Shown: piece after piece, positions 39,718-48,637 of the stretch
How positions within the stretch are numbered: the stretch's first letter is position 1
Layout of the letters: the number at the start of each line of letters is the position of its first letter
DNA from: Waddliaceae bacterium
GTDB taxonomy: Bacteria > Chlamydiota > Chlamydiia > Chlamydiales > GCA-2709385
NCBI GenBank assembly: GCA_002709385.1
Contig: PAQS01000047.1
Location: forward strand, 12,740-76,739
Direction: 5' to 3'
DNA length: 64,000 nt
Position numbers and translations under genes: made by a program
The notes under the pieces: generated by a model
What the model saw: the letters and a program-made list of their open reading frames with translations, nothing else
Databases searched by the model: none
What the model was told of the DNA's origin: nothing

Positions 39718-41172
39718 TTAATCAGTATCTTCTTTTTTCATGATTACTCGCTCTCCAAAATCTAAATTTACTACTCGGTTTGCCATATGCTTCCATCTTC
39801 CGGAGAGTTCTTTATTTAGCTCATTTATCCCATCATTGAAGCCTCCTGGTCCTTGGCGAAAAGTACCCCAATGTACAGGAATCATGATTTCACTTTCGAG
39901 ATCTTCCATCATTTTTAAGCATTCATCGGGATTCGTGTGAACGGCACAAATAGAAGAGCGCGGTTCAATAGGACCAATAGGTAGTAGTGCTACATCAATT
40001 TTTCCGTAGACCTTTTTTATTTGTTTCCCAATTTCTTTTTTATATGCTGTATCGCCACTGAAGTAGATTTTGTTATTCTGAGATTCGATAAGCCATCCAC
40101 ACCACAAACTTTTATTTTGGTCTTTAATACCTCTTTGACTCCAGTGTTCAGCAGGAACAGATGAAAGACGTAACTTTTTTTTGTCTTCTCCGTGAGTAAA
40201 TTCAGTTCCATGCCACCATGTGTGTTCAATGACATGTTTGAAACCCATATCTGTAAACCAAGATTTGAGGCCTTCTGGAACCATAACAAGGGGTTGGAAC
40301 TTTCGATAAGCTTCCATAGCTGGTTTATCTAAGTGATCTCGGTGATTGTGAGAAATAAGAATCACATCCGTACGAGGAAGCTCTTGGAAAGGAACTCCTG
40401 GAGGAGACTTTCTTGGATCAATAGGAGTAATATCAGAAAAAATAGGGTCCGTTACAATATTAACCCCATCCACTTGAATCAACATACTTGCATGACCTAT
40501 CCATTGTATAGATAGATCTTGAGATTGAGCCAAAGGTGAAACGGCTTTAGCTAAATCGGAAGGTTCCGGACAAGGGGGAACATAAGGAAGAGAAAAAAGA
40601 AAAGTATAGGTGCCAACTTTGATTTCTTGTTTAATGTAGTTGCGTCGACTTTCTCCTTGCTTATTGTAATAGATACCCCCGTTTATATAGGGTTGTAGTA
40701 AGCCTGATTCTTTAGGAAGAAAAGAAGAAGCTGCATCTTCTTTGACTGGTGAAGAAGATACAAAATCTAGCTGAAGATGGTGGGCTTTTCCTGTGCAAAG
40801 CTTCCAATCTAAATGCTTCAGTAAACTATCCTTTCCTGGGCTTGCAATAATTTGATTAAATTTTTCAGCTACACTACGCAGTTGATCGGGTAATGTATCA
40901 ATAGCTTCTTCATTAGAGTAAGCTTTATTTAAGTGAGCTACGTCGTGTTCAATAAGTTTTTGAAATTTGCGAGAATCTGAATTTTTGAAAATAGATTTTC
41001 CAAGAGCAAGTATCTTTTCTAAAGAAGACATTGCCTTGAGCTTTTCACAGCCTCTATTCTTGACGATTTTAAAGCCAAATGTATTACTATTTTCACAATT
41101 ATCAACAAAACAACGTATGTTAGACCAAGGTATACGATTTTCACTTAGGTGGTGCGTAGGAATTATAGTCAT
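39718..41172 (-). CDS. Metallo-beta-lactamase-fold hydrolase, NAPE-PLD-like
   Basis: A 484-residue hydrolase. Residues about 1-190 are an unusual N-terminal region; the remainder is the metal-dependent domain with HNHRDH at 275-280, a further His in HWSQR, the Asp in YFSGDTAY and His in PVHWGTF. Similarity to NAPE-PLD-type enzymes (UlaG/RomA group) suggests a phosphodiester or lipid substrate. The family is usually 330-400 residues, so the N-terminal extension is a peculiarity. The start is ATG 41172 with GGAG upstream; TTG 41184 is possible. Confidence 0.82.
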   Translation of the reverse strand: MTIIPTHHLSENRIPWSNIRCFVDNCENSNTFGFKIVKNRGCEKLKAMSSLEKILALGKSIFKNSDSRKFQKLIEHDVAHLNKAYSNEEAIDTLPDQLRSVAEKFNQIIASPGKDSLLKHLDWKLCTGKAHHLQLDFVSSSPVKEDAASSFLPKESGLLQPYINGGIYYNKQGESRRNYIKQEIKVGTYTFLFSLPYVPPCPEPSDLAKAVSPLAQSQDLSIQWIGHASMLIQVDGVNIVTDPIFSDITPIDPRKSPPGVPFQELPRTDVILISHNHRDHLDKPAMEAYRKFQPLVMVPEGLKSWFTDMGFKHVIEHTWWHGTEFTHGEDKKKLRLSSVPAEHWSQRGIKDQNKSLWCGWLIESQNNKIYFSGDTAYKKEIGKQIKKVYGKIDVALLPIGPIEPRSSICAVHTNPDECLKMMEDLESEIMIPVHWGTFRQGPGGFNDGINELNKELSGRWKHMANRVVNLDFGERVIMKKEDTD

Positions 41173-41243
41173 CACGATCTCCAAAATGAGATTACGGTTT
41201 TAATGAAAAAAACGCTTATAATCAAGATAAAAATTGAGGTCCT

Positions 41244-41867
41244 ATGTTTTCCGGAATTGTTGCAGGGGTAGGAGAGGTTCTTTTTGTTCACGATCAAGAT
41301 GCGATTCGAAGCTTGATCGTTAAGCTCCCAAAAGAAACAGAAAAAAATTTAGAGATTGGTGCAAGTATTGCTGTAAATGGAGTTTGCTTGACTGCCACAA
41401 AAATAGAAAAACAAGAAGTGTCTTTTGATGTTTTAAGCGAAACATGTCAAAAAACAAATCTTGGATCAATCAAAAAAGGAGAGAAAATCAATATCGAGCG
41501 CTCCTTATGTTTAGGTGGTGAAATTGGTGGACATCTCTTATCAGGACATATTAGCTCCACATGTGAAATAGCCAATATAGAAAGAAAAGGAGCAAATACA
41601 ATATGGACAATAGAATGCTCCTTTCTATGGAGAAAATACCTTTTTCCCAAAGGGTTTGTAGCACTAGATGGTGCTAGTCTTACACTAGTAGATGTAAGTG
41701 AAAATGGGTTTTTTACTGTGCACTTAATTCCTGAAACATTATCAAGTACTACTTTTTCCAATAAAAAAGTAGGTGATTCTCTCAACTTGGAAATTGAAGC
41801 ACAAACACAGGCTACAGTAGATACAATAGAAAGAATACTCGAAAAAAGAGATTTATTTGTTGTTTAA
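41244..41867 (+). CDS. ribE: Riboflavin synthase, alpha chain
   Basis: A 207-residue trimeric enzyme that dismutates two molecules of 6,7-dimethyl-8-ribityllumazine to riboflavin. Two homologous beta-barrel halves are seen: MFSGIVAGVGEV with GASIAVNGVCLTATKI, then GHLLSGHISSTCEI with FVALDGASLTLVDV. Length is normal. No other riboflavin genes are near. In Chlamydia trachomatis the same gene lies close to nrdR and lspA, as I recall, which supports the taxon assignment. Confidence 0.96.
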   Translation: MFSGIVAGVGEVLFVHDQDAIRSLIVKLPKETEKNLEIGASIAVNGVCLTATKIEKQEVSFDVLSETCQKTNLGSIKKGEKINIERSLCLGGEIGGHLLSGHISSTCEIANIERKGANTIWTIECSFLWRKYLFPKGFVALDGASLTLVDVSENGFFTVHLIPETLSSTTFSNKKVGDSLNLEIEAQTQATVDTIERILEKRDLFVV

Positions 41868-42036
41868 GCTTTTATATAATCGTATTTCGAATCTAATTAT
41901 CTATGTTTTAGATGATATATCGTGATCGCTAGTAGAAAAATCAACGACATAAGTTTGAAGCATAAAATAGATGTGTTTAAGAAGATGCTATGTTATGTAC
42001 GTAGCATATATAGCATTTTTTTGCATGGAGATCGAT

Positions 42037-42618
42037 ATGAACTATTTGATGCGTGTTTTAGCGTGTACATTCGCATTTTTTTTATATAATGGACAAATCA
42101 GTGCATTGGAGGCACAAAACGATATGGCAAGAAAGCCCGTAGTAGTTTTTGAAACAACACTTGGTCAAGTTGAAGTGGCCTTAATGTCAAATGTAGCTCC
42201 TCAAGCTTGTGAAAATTTGATTAGTCATGCAGAGGCTGGATACTATAATGGAGTTATTTTCCACCGTGTAATCAAAGGTTTTATGATTCAAGGTGGAGAT
42301 CCTACAGGAACAGGCCGAGGTGGAGAATCTATTTGGGGACATCCATTCGAAGATGAGTGCACAAGCGATGTACAATTTACTCGCCCAGGATTGTTAGCAA
42401 TGGCGAACGCTGGTCCAAACACAAACGGAAGCCAGTTTTTTATTACAACAGCATCTACTCCATGGCTGAACGGTCGCCACACTATATTTGGTGAAGTGAC
42501 TGAAGGTTATGATATCGTTGAGAAAATGGAGTCTGTAGCTACAGATTCTTATGATAAGCCTCTAGAAGATATAAAAATTATACGTTGCTACGTACGAGAA
42601 GCTAACATGGCTAAGTAG
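42037..42618 (+). CDS. Secreted cyclophilin-type peptidyl-prolyl isomerase
   Basis: A 193-residue protein folding catalyst. A signal peptide (MNYLMRVLACTFAFFLYNGQISALEA) is followed by the cyclophilin domain: FHRVIKGFMIQGGDPTGTGRGGESIWG, LAMANAGPNTNGSQFFIT and LNGRHTIFGEV. The Arg in FHRV and the Phe and Gln in QGGD and SQFFI are present. Start 42037 is chosen because GGAG lies 6 nt upstream and the signal peptide begins there; the longer reading from 41971 is not used. Located in the periplasm. It ends convergently against the threonine dehydratase gene. Confidence 0.93.
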   Translation: MNYLMRVLACTFAFFLYNGQISALEAQNDMARKPVVVFETTLGQVEVALMSNVAPQACENLISHAEAGYYNGVIFHRVIKGFMIQGGDPTGTGRGGESIWGHPFEDECTSDVQFTRPGLLAMANAGPNTNGSQFFITTASTPWLNGRHTIFGEVTEGYDIVEKMESVATDSYDKPLEDIKIIRCYVREANMAK

Positions 42619-42632
42619 TCAAACGCTCTAGT

Positions 42633-42661
42633 GTATAGCGCGCATATTTAGCGCGCTATAC
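42633..42661. terminator. Hairpin between the cyclophilin and dehydratase genes
   Basis: A perfect 11-bp GC-rich stem (GTATAGCGCGC / GCGCGCTATAC) with a 7-nt loop. It lies between two convergent genes and overlaps the end of the dehydratase coding sequence; it can stop transcription from both sides, although there is no long U tract. Confidence 0.75.
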
Positions 42662-43643
42662 AAGTTATTTCTTTACTGTGAAATTTACTTTCTTCAATCC
42701 AAGTAAAAAAATCTTCTACTCTTACATTAGAACCAGTGATCACACAAACGGTATTTCCACCTCTGATTCGTTCACTTTGTTCTATTAAAGCAGCAAACGA
42801 TGTAGCTCCAGATGGCTCAATGATCCAACCTAGATGCTCATAAAGTAAGCGCATTGCTTTTTTTATTTGTTCTTCGCTAACGAGGACTGCTTCATCTACA
42901 TTAGACTGTAAAATAGGCCAGTTTAAATCTCCTACGGAAGGAGTTTTAAGACCATCTGCAATAGTATTCTGCATCGTATACTCTTCTTTCTTTCCACTTT
43001 TTAAAGAAAGATAGAAATCTGGGGCTCCTTGAGGTTCCGCTGCAAATATACTTGAATGAGGGCTCTTGTGCTTTAAGGCAATAGAGGCTCCACTTAATAA
43101 TCCACCTCCTCCAACTGGGCAAAAGAAGTGATCAATTTCAGCTTGTTCTTCTAATATTTCAAGAGCTATTGTTCCTCCACCAAAAATTACATCTTTATGA
43201 TTGTATGGAGAAAGTAAAACAGCACCTGTACTTTCAGATATAGCTCTGGCCTTCTCATCACCTTCTCGATGAGTCAAACCATGTAAAATAACCTGTTCAG
43301 TATAAGTTCGTGTCCGCATATGTTTAATATTTGGAACATTTTCTGGCATAACTACAGTACAAGGAATACCTAAGTGATAGGAAAAAAAAGCAATAGCTTG
43401 GGCAAAATTACCACTAGATCGTGTAACAACACCTAATTGTTTTTCTTTTTCACTCATTTGTAAAAGAGCATACGCTGCACCACGTGCTTTAAAACTATTC
43501 GTAGGCTGAAAATGCTCGCATTTTAAAAAAAGCCTTGTAGACAGACCTAAAAGATGTTCAAGACTTTTACAACGCAGTAAAGGTGTTGGAGGTAAAAAGT
43601 TTTTAAGTTGTTTTCTTGCATGTTCGACTTCTACAAAAGACAT
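42648..43643 (-). CDS. PLP-dependent threonine/serine dehydratase-like enzyme
   Basis: A 331-residue fold-type II PLP enzyme. The PLP lysine is Lys52 in NSFKARGA, and the glycine-rich phosphate loop PVGGGGLLSG lies at about 177-186. Similarity is to catabolic threonine ammonia-lyase and serine racemase. It lacks the C-terminal regulatory domain of biosynthetic IlvA, as its length shows. It would make 2-oxobutanoate or pyruvate, or interconvert serine enantiomers. It is transcribed opposite to its neighbours. Confidence 0.87.
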   Translation of the reverse strand: MSFVEVEHARKQLKNFLPPTPLLRCKSLEHLLGLSTRLFLKCEHFQPTNSFKARGAAYALLQMSEKEKQLGVVTRSSGNFAQAIAFFSYHLGIPCTVVMPENVPNIKHMRTRTYTEQVILHGLTHREGDEKARAISESTGAVLLSPYNHKDVIFGGGTIALEILEEQAEIDHFFCPVGGGGLLSGASIALKHKSPHSSIFAAEPQGAPDFYLSLKSGKKEEYTMQNTIADGLKTPSVGDLNWPILQSNVDEAVLVSEEQIKKAMRLLYEHLGWIIEPSGATSFAALIEQSERIRGGNTVCVITGSNVRVEDFFTWIEESKFHSKEITCIAR

Positions 43644-43911
43644 AATGATGACCTCCGTAATATAGAGTAGAACTAGATATTCAGGTTTTTGGAGGCGAAT
43701 CTATGAAGATAAGTAAAGTCTAGAAGTTGTTTATTATTCTGTCAAACATCTATCAGAATAATATGAAGGTCTATTTCTTCTGTTTAATAAACAACAGAAA
43801 CTCTATCATCAAGAAAGAGTCTATGAACCACTCCCAATTATTTAATTCTTTATGAAAAGAGAGGATGTACTTTCTTCGAATAAGATTTGGGAAACACAAA
43901 CTACATCAACG
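43644..43911. promoter_or_regulatory. Divergent gap with two inverted repeats
   Basis: This gap contains promoters for the dehydratase and nrdR. TATTATTCTG at 43732-43741 pairs with CAGAATAATA at 43754-43763 (10 bp, 12-nt loop). TTCTGTT at 43778-43784 pairs with AACAGAA at 43793-43799. These may be operator sites. No other gene is visible. Confidence 0.45.
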
Positions 43912-44400
43912 ATGAAATGTCCCTATTGTAAACATGATGAACTAAAAGTGACTGATTCCCGAAACTCATCAGAGTGTAATGGAATCAAACGTAGACGTGA
44001 ATGTCTTCGTTGTCAGCGTCGTTTCACCACGTTTGAAACAGTAGATTTATCTATGCAGGTACATAAACGTGATGGACATTACGAAGATTTCCAGCAAAGT
44101 AAACTCATTAAAGGCTTAGACGCAGCTTGCAGACATACAAGTATTAGTCGAGATCAAATTCTTGCTCTTGCTTCACGTGTTACTCAGGAACTTATGCAAA
44201 GGCAAGCACAAGTTCTAAGTGCAACAGCAATTGGTGAAATTGTCATGAGGCATTTAAAAGAACTCGATACAATTGCTTATATTCGATTTGCTTGTGTTTA
44301 TCGTCGGTTTAAAGATGTAGACGAACTTATGGAAGCTATTCAAAAAGTTCGTGTGCAGGAAGAGCCTTTAGAGGAAGATAGTCCACAAGTCTTACATTAA
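43912..44400 (+). CDS. nrdR: Transcriptional repressor NrdR
   Basis: A 162-residue regulator of ribonucleotide reductase genes. The N-terminal zinc ribbon has CPYC at 3-6 and CLRC at 31-34, followed by an ATP-cone domain (VHKRDGHYEDFQQSKLIKGLDAAC) that senses nucleotides. Family proteins begin MxCPFC or MKCPYC, so the ATG at 43912 is chosen; a longer frame from 43852 is possible, and neither start has a clear ribosome binding site. It is followed by lspA after 12 bp; in C. trachomatis, as I recall, dksA lies between these genes and here it does not. Confidence 0.93.
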   Translation: MKCPYCKHDELKVTDSRNSSECNGIKRRRECLRCQRRFTTFETVDLSMQVHKRDGHYEDFQQSKLIKGLDAACRHTSISRDQILALASRVTQELMQRQAQVLSATAIGEIVMRHLKELDTIAYIRFACVYRRFKDVDELMEAIQKVRVQEEPLEEDSPQVLH

Positions 44401-44412
44401 GGACTCATCGTC

Positions 44413-44949
44413 ATGAATACTGTAAAAAATACAAAACATTTTACAAGCATTCTATTTATTTTGAGCTTGCTTGTGATAGATCAAGTTTCTAAATGGGCAA
44501 CACAAGCTTATTTACCTCATATGTCTACAGTACCATACGTATATCCATATGGAGGTATTCCTGTATTCAGTAATATTTTAGGGATAGAAGCATCGATTGC
44601 TTACGCGACGAATAAAGGCGCAGCTTGGGGGATGCTATCAGATTTTCCCCTTTTTCTCATTTCTATCCGTATATTTCTTGTTCTTGGAATGGTTGGGTAC
44701 CTTTTATATTGGAACCAAAATCGCTCTTTATTTTTCCCTTTCCTCTTAGTGATTACTGGTGCCACGGGGAACATTATTGATCATTTCATTTATGGGTACG
44801 TTGTTGATATGTTCAATGTTGTTTTATGGGGTTATGATTATCCTGTATTCAACGTTGCAGATATTACAATTTTTTGTGGAGTAGCGTGGTTGATCATTTA
44901 TTACCTGATTTACGGAGACACGGAAGTTAAACATGACTCTTCGCATTAG
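44413..44949 (+). CDS. lspA: Lipoprotein signal peptidase
   Basis: A 178-residue inner-membrane aspartyl protease that cleaves lipoprotein signal peptides. Four membrane segments are visible (SILFILSLLVIDQVSKWATQ and others). The catalytic residues are in ATGNIIDHFIYGYVVDMF and FNVADITIF. The sequence ends with YYLIYGDTEV. It would process the lipoproteins of the window. It overlaps the following gene by 17 bp, and is the only such enzyme seen here. Confidence 0.95.
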   Translation: MNTVKNTKHFTSILFILSLLVIDQVSKWATQAYLPHMSTVPYVYPYGGIPVFSNILGIEASIAYATNKGAAWGMLSDFPLFLISIRIFLVLGMVGYLLYWNQNRSLFFPFLLVITGATGNIIDHFIYGYVVDMFNVVLWGYDYPVFNVADITIFCGVAWLIIYYLIYGDTEVKHDSSH

Positions 44950-45634
44950 CACAGCAGAAATAGAAGGGGAACTTAGAGTATCCCGATGGCTAGAGCTTCG
45001 TTTTCTTATTGATGAAGTGGAAATGGAGAGATTATTCTCAGATCTTGATCCGTTTCATATCTTTGTAACAAGTGATGTTGTGGAAGCAGGAGCTGAGGAA
45101 CAAAAAAAAGAAAAGTTTTTAGAAGCTTATGCGGAATATATACAAAGTTTGAAAAATGGACTTGTCCCTGATACAGCAAGTTTCCGTTCGTACTTCTATA
45201 ATGTATTTTCAGTAGATTTGAACAGTCTATTTAGAATGGATCTTGGTGATCAACTCTCATTGGTAAAGCCCAGATTACCGGTTATTCAAATGCAACCCCA
45301 TCAATTTGAATACTCCAAGACGAAAGAAAGTTTTCGTTCTATGAGTCTCGGACAGAACTGCATCGTATGGGGAATACAACTTGCTTATCCTCAGATGCAC
45401 CAAACAAAAGATGGAGTGGTACATCGTGTTTTACACAGTGATAACTACCCCAATAATCGCTTATTTAAATCATTACAAAAATGGATACGACGAAATACTG
45501 TTCCTTTAACTTTTGAAGTCGACGGAAAAAAAGTGAGTTCTTCTTTGCGTTTAGGGCCAAATTGCTTTTCCTGGATTGATAAGCACCCGCAATTAGAAGC
45601 AAATCGCTTGAGTATAATAAGGAATACACCATGA
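44933..45634 (+). CDS. Conserved hypothetical protein between lspA and cinA
   Basis: A 233-residue soluble protein, not recognised. It has an acidic N-terminal half (VEMERLFSDLDPFHIFVTSDVVEAGAEEQKKEKFLEAY) and a C-terminal beta-rich half (SLGQNCIVWGIQLAYPQMHQTKDGVVHRVLH). No signal peptide or membrane segment is seen. It overlaps both lspA (17 bp) and cinA (4 bp), so the three are probably co-translated. Its retention between conserved genes suggests a role in this lineage. Confidence 0.7.
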   Translation: MTLRISTAEIEGELRVSRWLELRFLIDEVEMERLFSDLDPFHIFVTSDVVEAGAEEQKKEKFLEAYAEYIQSLKNGLVPDTASFRSYFYNVFSVDLNSLFRMDLGDQLSLVKPRLPVIQMQPHQFEYSKTKESFRSMSLGQNCIVWGIQLAYPQMHQTKDGVVHRVLHSDNYPNNRLFKSLQKWIRRNTVPLTFEVDGKKVSSSLRLGPNCFSWIDKHPQLEANRLSIIRNTP

Positions 45635-46869
45635 ATTTAGAAGTGATTGCAATAGGTGATGAATTACTCTCTGGGCATACATTAAACACCAATGTCAAAG
45701 TAATTAGTGAAGCTCTGAATTCTGCAGGGTTTAATGTTCGTCGCCACCTTACTTTACCTGATGAAGCAGAGCTTTTGAAGAAAGGCTTAGAAGAATCTTT
45801 GTCGCGAGTGCCATTAGTGATTTGTACAGGTGGACTAGGGCCTACTTGTGATGACTTAACTAAAAGTATCGTTTCAGATTTATTTGGAAGAGAATTAAAA
45901 CAAGATCCAGACCTTCTTTTAGATTTAGAAAGGCGCTTTCCTGGTAAAGCGATATCGATCCAAAATCAAGCATTAGTACCCGTTGGCGCTAAGATATTCA
46001 CAAATCCCAATGGAACAGCTTCCGGTTTACTGATTACTCAAGGTGAAAAGAAAATGATCTTAATGCCTGGAGTACCTAAGGAAATGGAACCGATGCTTTA
46101 TGATCATGTGATTCCCTATCTAATGGAGTATATTCCTCCAAAAGAAAGAGAACACAGACGCTGTATTCATTTTTATACGATCTCAGAAAGCAGAATAGAT
46201 CCTCTTTTACGGAAGCTACAAGAAGAGTATCCGAATTTAAAGTTTAGTATTTACCCTAATTTTGGCCTTGTTGATGTTCATGTGTCGCAACGCTCAAAAG
46301 ACGCAGAAGAAAGTGGGCGCTTATTAGACGAAGCATGTGCAAAAATCCAAAAAGAATTTGCATCAAACAGTTTTGTGTCAAAATCAGGCTCTATAGAAGA
46401 TTCTGTTCATGAACTTCTTTTAGAAAAAAAACTAACACTTAGTCTTGCAGAGTCTTGTACCGGAGGTGCTATAGGCTCGGTTTTTACTTCTTTATCAGGT
46501 GCATCCAATTATTTTTTGGGTGGAATCATTGCCTATTCCTACGAAGTTAAAGAAAAAATTCTTAATGTAAAAAGAGAAACCCTAGAAAAATATGGAGCAG
46601 TAAGTCCAGAAACTGTAAAGGAAATGTTTGAGGGCGCCATAGAGTGTACAAGAAGTGATTATGCTATAGCTGTGTCCGGCATTCTTGGTCCAAGCGGTGC
46701 AGTACCTGGTAAACCAGTAGGAACTGTTTGGGCTGCTGTAGGAAGAAAAGGGCAAGAACCTCATATCTGGAACCTAAACTTAGCAGCTACTAGCCGGCAA
46801 ATAGCAAGAGCAAAAGCGGTGAATTACGTTTTAGGGGAGTTATATCGTCAATTAAGCAAAACAGATTAA
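45631..46869 (+). CDS. cinA: CinA-type nicotinamide-nucleotide processing protein
   Basis: A 412-residue two-domain protein. The N-terminal MoCF-like domain (NLEVIAIGDELLSGHTLNTNVKVISEALNSAGF, then CTGGLGPTCDDLT) has pyrophosphatase activity in relatives. The C-terminal deamidase domain (LSLAESCTGGAIGSVFTSLSGASNYFLGGIIAYS and AVSGILGPSGAVPGKPVGTVW) hydrolyses nicotinamide mononucleotide and contains the reactive Ser of SCTGG. Length is standard. It is cotranscribed with the preceding gene (4-bp overlap). Competence regulation, the origin of its name, is not implied. Confidence 0.95.
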   Translation: MNLEVIAIGDELLSGHTLNTNVKVISEALNSAGFNVRRHLTLPDEAELLKKGLEESLSRVPLVICTGGLGPTCDDLTKSIVSDLFGRELKQDPDLLLDLERRFPGKAISIQNQALVPVGAKIFTNPNGTASGLLITQGEKKMILMPGVPKEMEPMLYDHVIPYLMEYIPPKEREHRRCIHFYTISESRIDPLLRKLQEEYPNLKFSIYPNFGLVDVHVSQRSKDAEESGRLLDEACAKIQKEFASNSFVSKSGSIEDSVHELLLEKKLTLSLAESCTGGAIGSVFTSLSGASNYFLGGIIAYSYEVKEKILNVKRETLEKYGAVSPETVKEMFEGAIECTRSDYAIAVSGILGPSGAVPGKPVGTVWAAVGRKGQEPHIWNLNLAATSRQIARAKAVNYVLGELYRQLSKTD

Positions 46870-46911
46870 AAATCAATCAATTATAGAATAATTATTTCTC
46901 TTTGTGCTAAA

Positions 46912-47805
46912 ATGCTCGCCAAAAACAATTGTTCTATGATGTCTAAAGAAAAAATAAAATACGAATTACTTGATAGTGGTAATGGTCGAAAATTAGAAAG
47001 ATTTGGTCCATTTACCCTCGATCGTCCTTGTTCCCAAGCGATTTGGAAACCTCTCTTACCTAAATCTTCCTGGAAAAAGGCAGATGCCATCTTTTCTCGC
47101 GAAGAAGGAATGGGGTGGGATATGCGAAACAGACTTCCAGAATCATGGGAAATTGATTTGGAAGGTCTCACATTCCGTTTATCGGCAACCAATTTTGGAC
47201 ATCTAGGAGTTTTTCCTGAGCACCAAACACATTGGTCTTGGTTAGAAAAGCAAATTATCGATTGTCAAAAGCGACTTAATCGAGAACCTAAGGTTCTAAA
47301 TCTTTTTGCATACTCTGGCGCAGCAAGTCTAGCTGCTGCACGTGCAGGTGCTGCTGTATGCCATTTAGATGCTTCTAAAGGAATGGTTGCATGGGCCCGT
47401 GAAAATGCAGCCCTAAATCAGTTAGAAGAAAAGCCAATACGATGGATCACTGATGATGTGATTAAATTTCTTCAGCGAGAAGAGCGTAGGGGACGTAAAT
47501 ATGATGGCATTATTCTAGACCCACCCAGTTTTGGTCGGGGAACGAAAGGCGAAGTTTTTAAGCTGGAAGAGCAGCTATGGGACTTACTCAAAATGTGCTA
47601 TGCCGTTTTAGAAGAGGCACCGCAATTCTTTCTTTTTTCATGCCACACACCTGGATTCACAGCTCAAGGAATCAAGAACGTTTTAGAGCAGTTATTTCAT
47701 TCTCAAGCCGGTTTTGTAGAATCAGGTGAAGCACTTATTCCTGCAAAGTCAAATATAACTCCGCTTCCATGTGGAACCTATTCGAGATGGAGCAGAAATG
47801 GATAA
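46912..47805 (+). CDS. RlmI-like S-adenosylmethionine-dependent methyltransferase
   Basis: A 297-residue enzyme of the class I methyltransferase group acting on rRNA. Motif I is VLNLFAYSGAASLAAARAGAAVCHLDASKG and motif IV is GIILDPPSFGRG. The likely target is a cytosine in 23S rRNA, by similarity to RlmI/RlmK proteins, though the PUA domain is short. Starts at 46912, 46936 and 46939 are possible, and no clear ribosome binding site decides. It overlaps the next gene by 8 bp. In C. trachomatis a similar gene lies beside a SpoU methyltransferase gene, as here. Confidence 0.85.
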   Translation: MLAKNNCSMMSKEKIKYELLDSGNGRKLERFGPFTLDRPCSQAIWKPLLPKSSWKKADAIFSREEGMGWDMRNRLPESWEIDLEGLTFRLSATNFGHLGVFPEHQTHWSWLEKQIIDCQKRLNREPKVLNLFAYSGAASLAAARAGAAVCHLDASKGMVAWARENAALNQLEEKPIRWITDDVIKFLQREERRGRKYDGIILDPPSFGRGTKGEVFKLEEQLWDLLKMCYAVLEEAPQFFLFSCHTPGFTAQGIKNVLEQLFHSQAGFVESGEALIPAKSNITPLPCGTYSRWSRNG

Positions 47806-48637
47806 CGAAACAATGAAACAAATCGAAAGCGCGCAAAATCCTGAGGTCAAAGCTCTAGTCAAATTACGTAAACGTCGCGACCGTGATCAAAGTGGTCTTT
47901 TTCTTATTGAGGGCTACCGAGAACTTTTACGCGCTGTAGAAAATGATTTCCCGATTCAAAAGCTTTATATTTGCCCAGAGCTTTTTCTTGGCTCTAATGA
48001 AGGGGAACTAATTCGCAACATTCGTTCAAAAGGAACTGAAATCATACAATGCAGTCCAAAAGCGTTTGAAAAAGTTTCTTATCGAGATAGACCAGATGGC
48101 TTAATTGGTATCGCTCCTCAAATTGAAAGAAAACTCACAGATTTAGAAGCTCTTTTTAAAGAAAAAGATTCTCCTCTTCTCGTTGTGGCGGAAGCAATTG
48201 AAAAACCAGGAAATTTAGGAACAATATTGCGCAGTTCAGATGCTGTAGGAGTTGATGGAGTATTGGTTTGCGATCGTTGCACAGATATTCACAATCCCAA
48301 TGTTGTCCGTGCTAGTGTAGGAACTCTATTTACTGTACCGGTTTTAGAAAGTGACGGAGATGAAACACTTGCTTATTTACGTGAAAATGGCGTGAAAATT
48401 TTAGCTGCTACACCAGATGGGGATACTCTTTATACAGAAACAGATCTTACAGGTCCTCTCGCAATAGCTTTAGGAACAGAGCAGCTAGGTCTATCAGATA
48501 AATGGATGGAACAAGCTGATTTGCGTGTGAGAATCCCTATGCAGGGATGTGCAGATTCACTTAATGTAGCCATGGCTAGCACGGCTCTCTTATTTGAAGC
48601 AGCCCGCCAACGGAGAGAAAAAGCAAAAGAAGCATGA
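47798..48637 (+). CDS. TrmH/SpoU-family RNA 2'-O-methyltransferase
   Basis: A 279-residue SPOUT methyltransferase. An N-terminal RNA-binding part (VKALVKLRKRRDRDQSGLFLIEGYRELLRAV) is followed by the three SpoU motifs: EKPGNLGTILRSSDAVG, NPNVVRASVGTLFTVP and IPMQGCADSLNVAMASTALLFEAAR. It should 2'-O-methylate rRNA or tRNA. Start 47798 is chosen, because GGAG lies upstream and it overlaps the preceding stop; 47771 is also in frame. It overlaps the next gene by 4 bp. Confidence 0.9.
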   Translation: MDNETMKQIESAQNPEVKALVKLRKRRDRDQSGLFLIEGYRELLRAVENDFPIQKLYICPELFLGSNEGELIRNIRSKGTEIIQCSPKAFEKVSYRDRPDGLIGIAPQIERKLTDLEALFKEKDSPLLVVAEAIEKPGNLGTILRSSDAVGVDGVLVCDRCTDIHNPNVVRASVGTLFTVPVLESDGDETLAYLRENGVKILAATPDGDTLYTETDLTGPLAIALGTEQLGLSDKWMEQADLRVRIPMQGCADSLNVAMASTALLFEAARQRREKAKEA

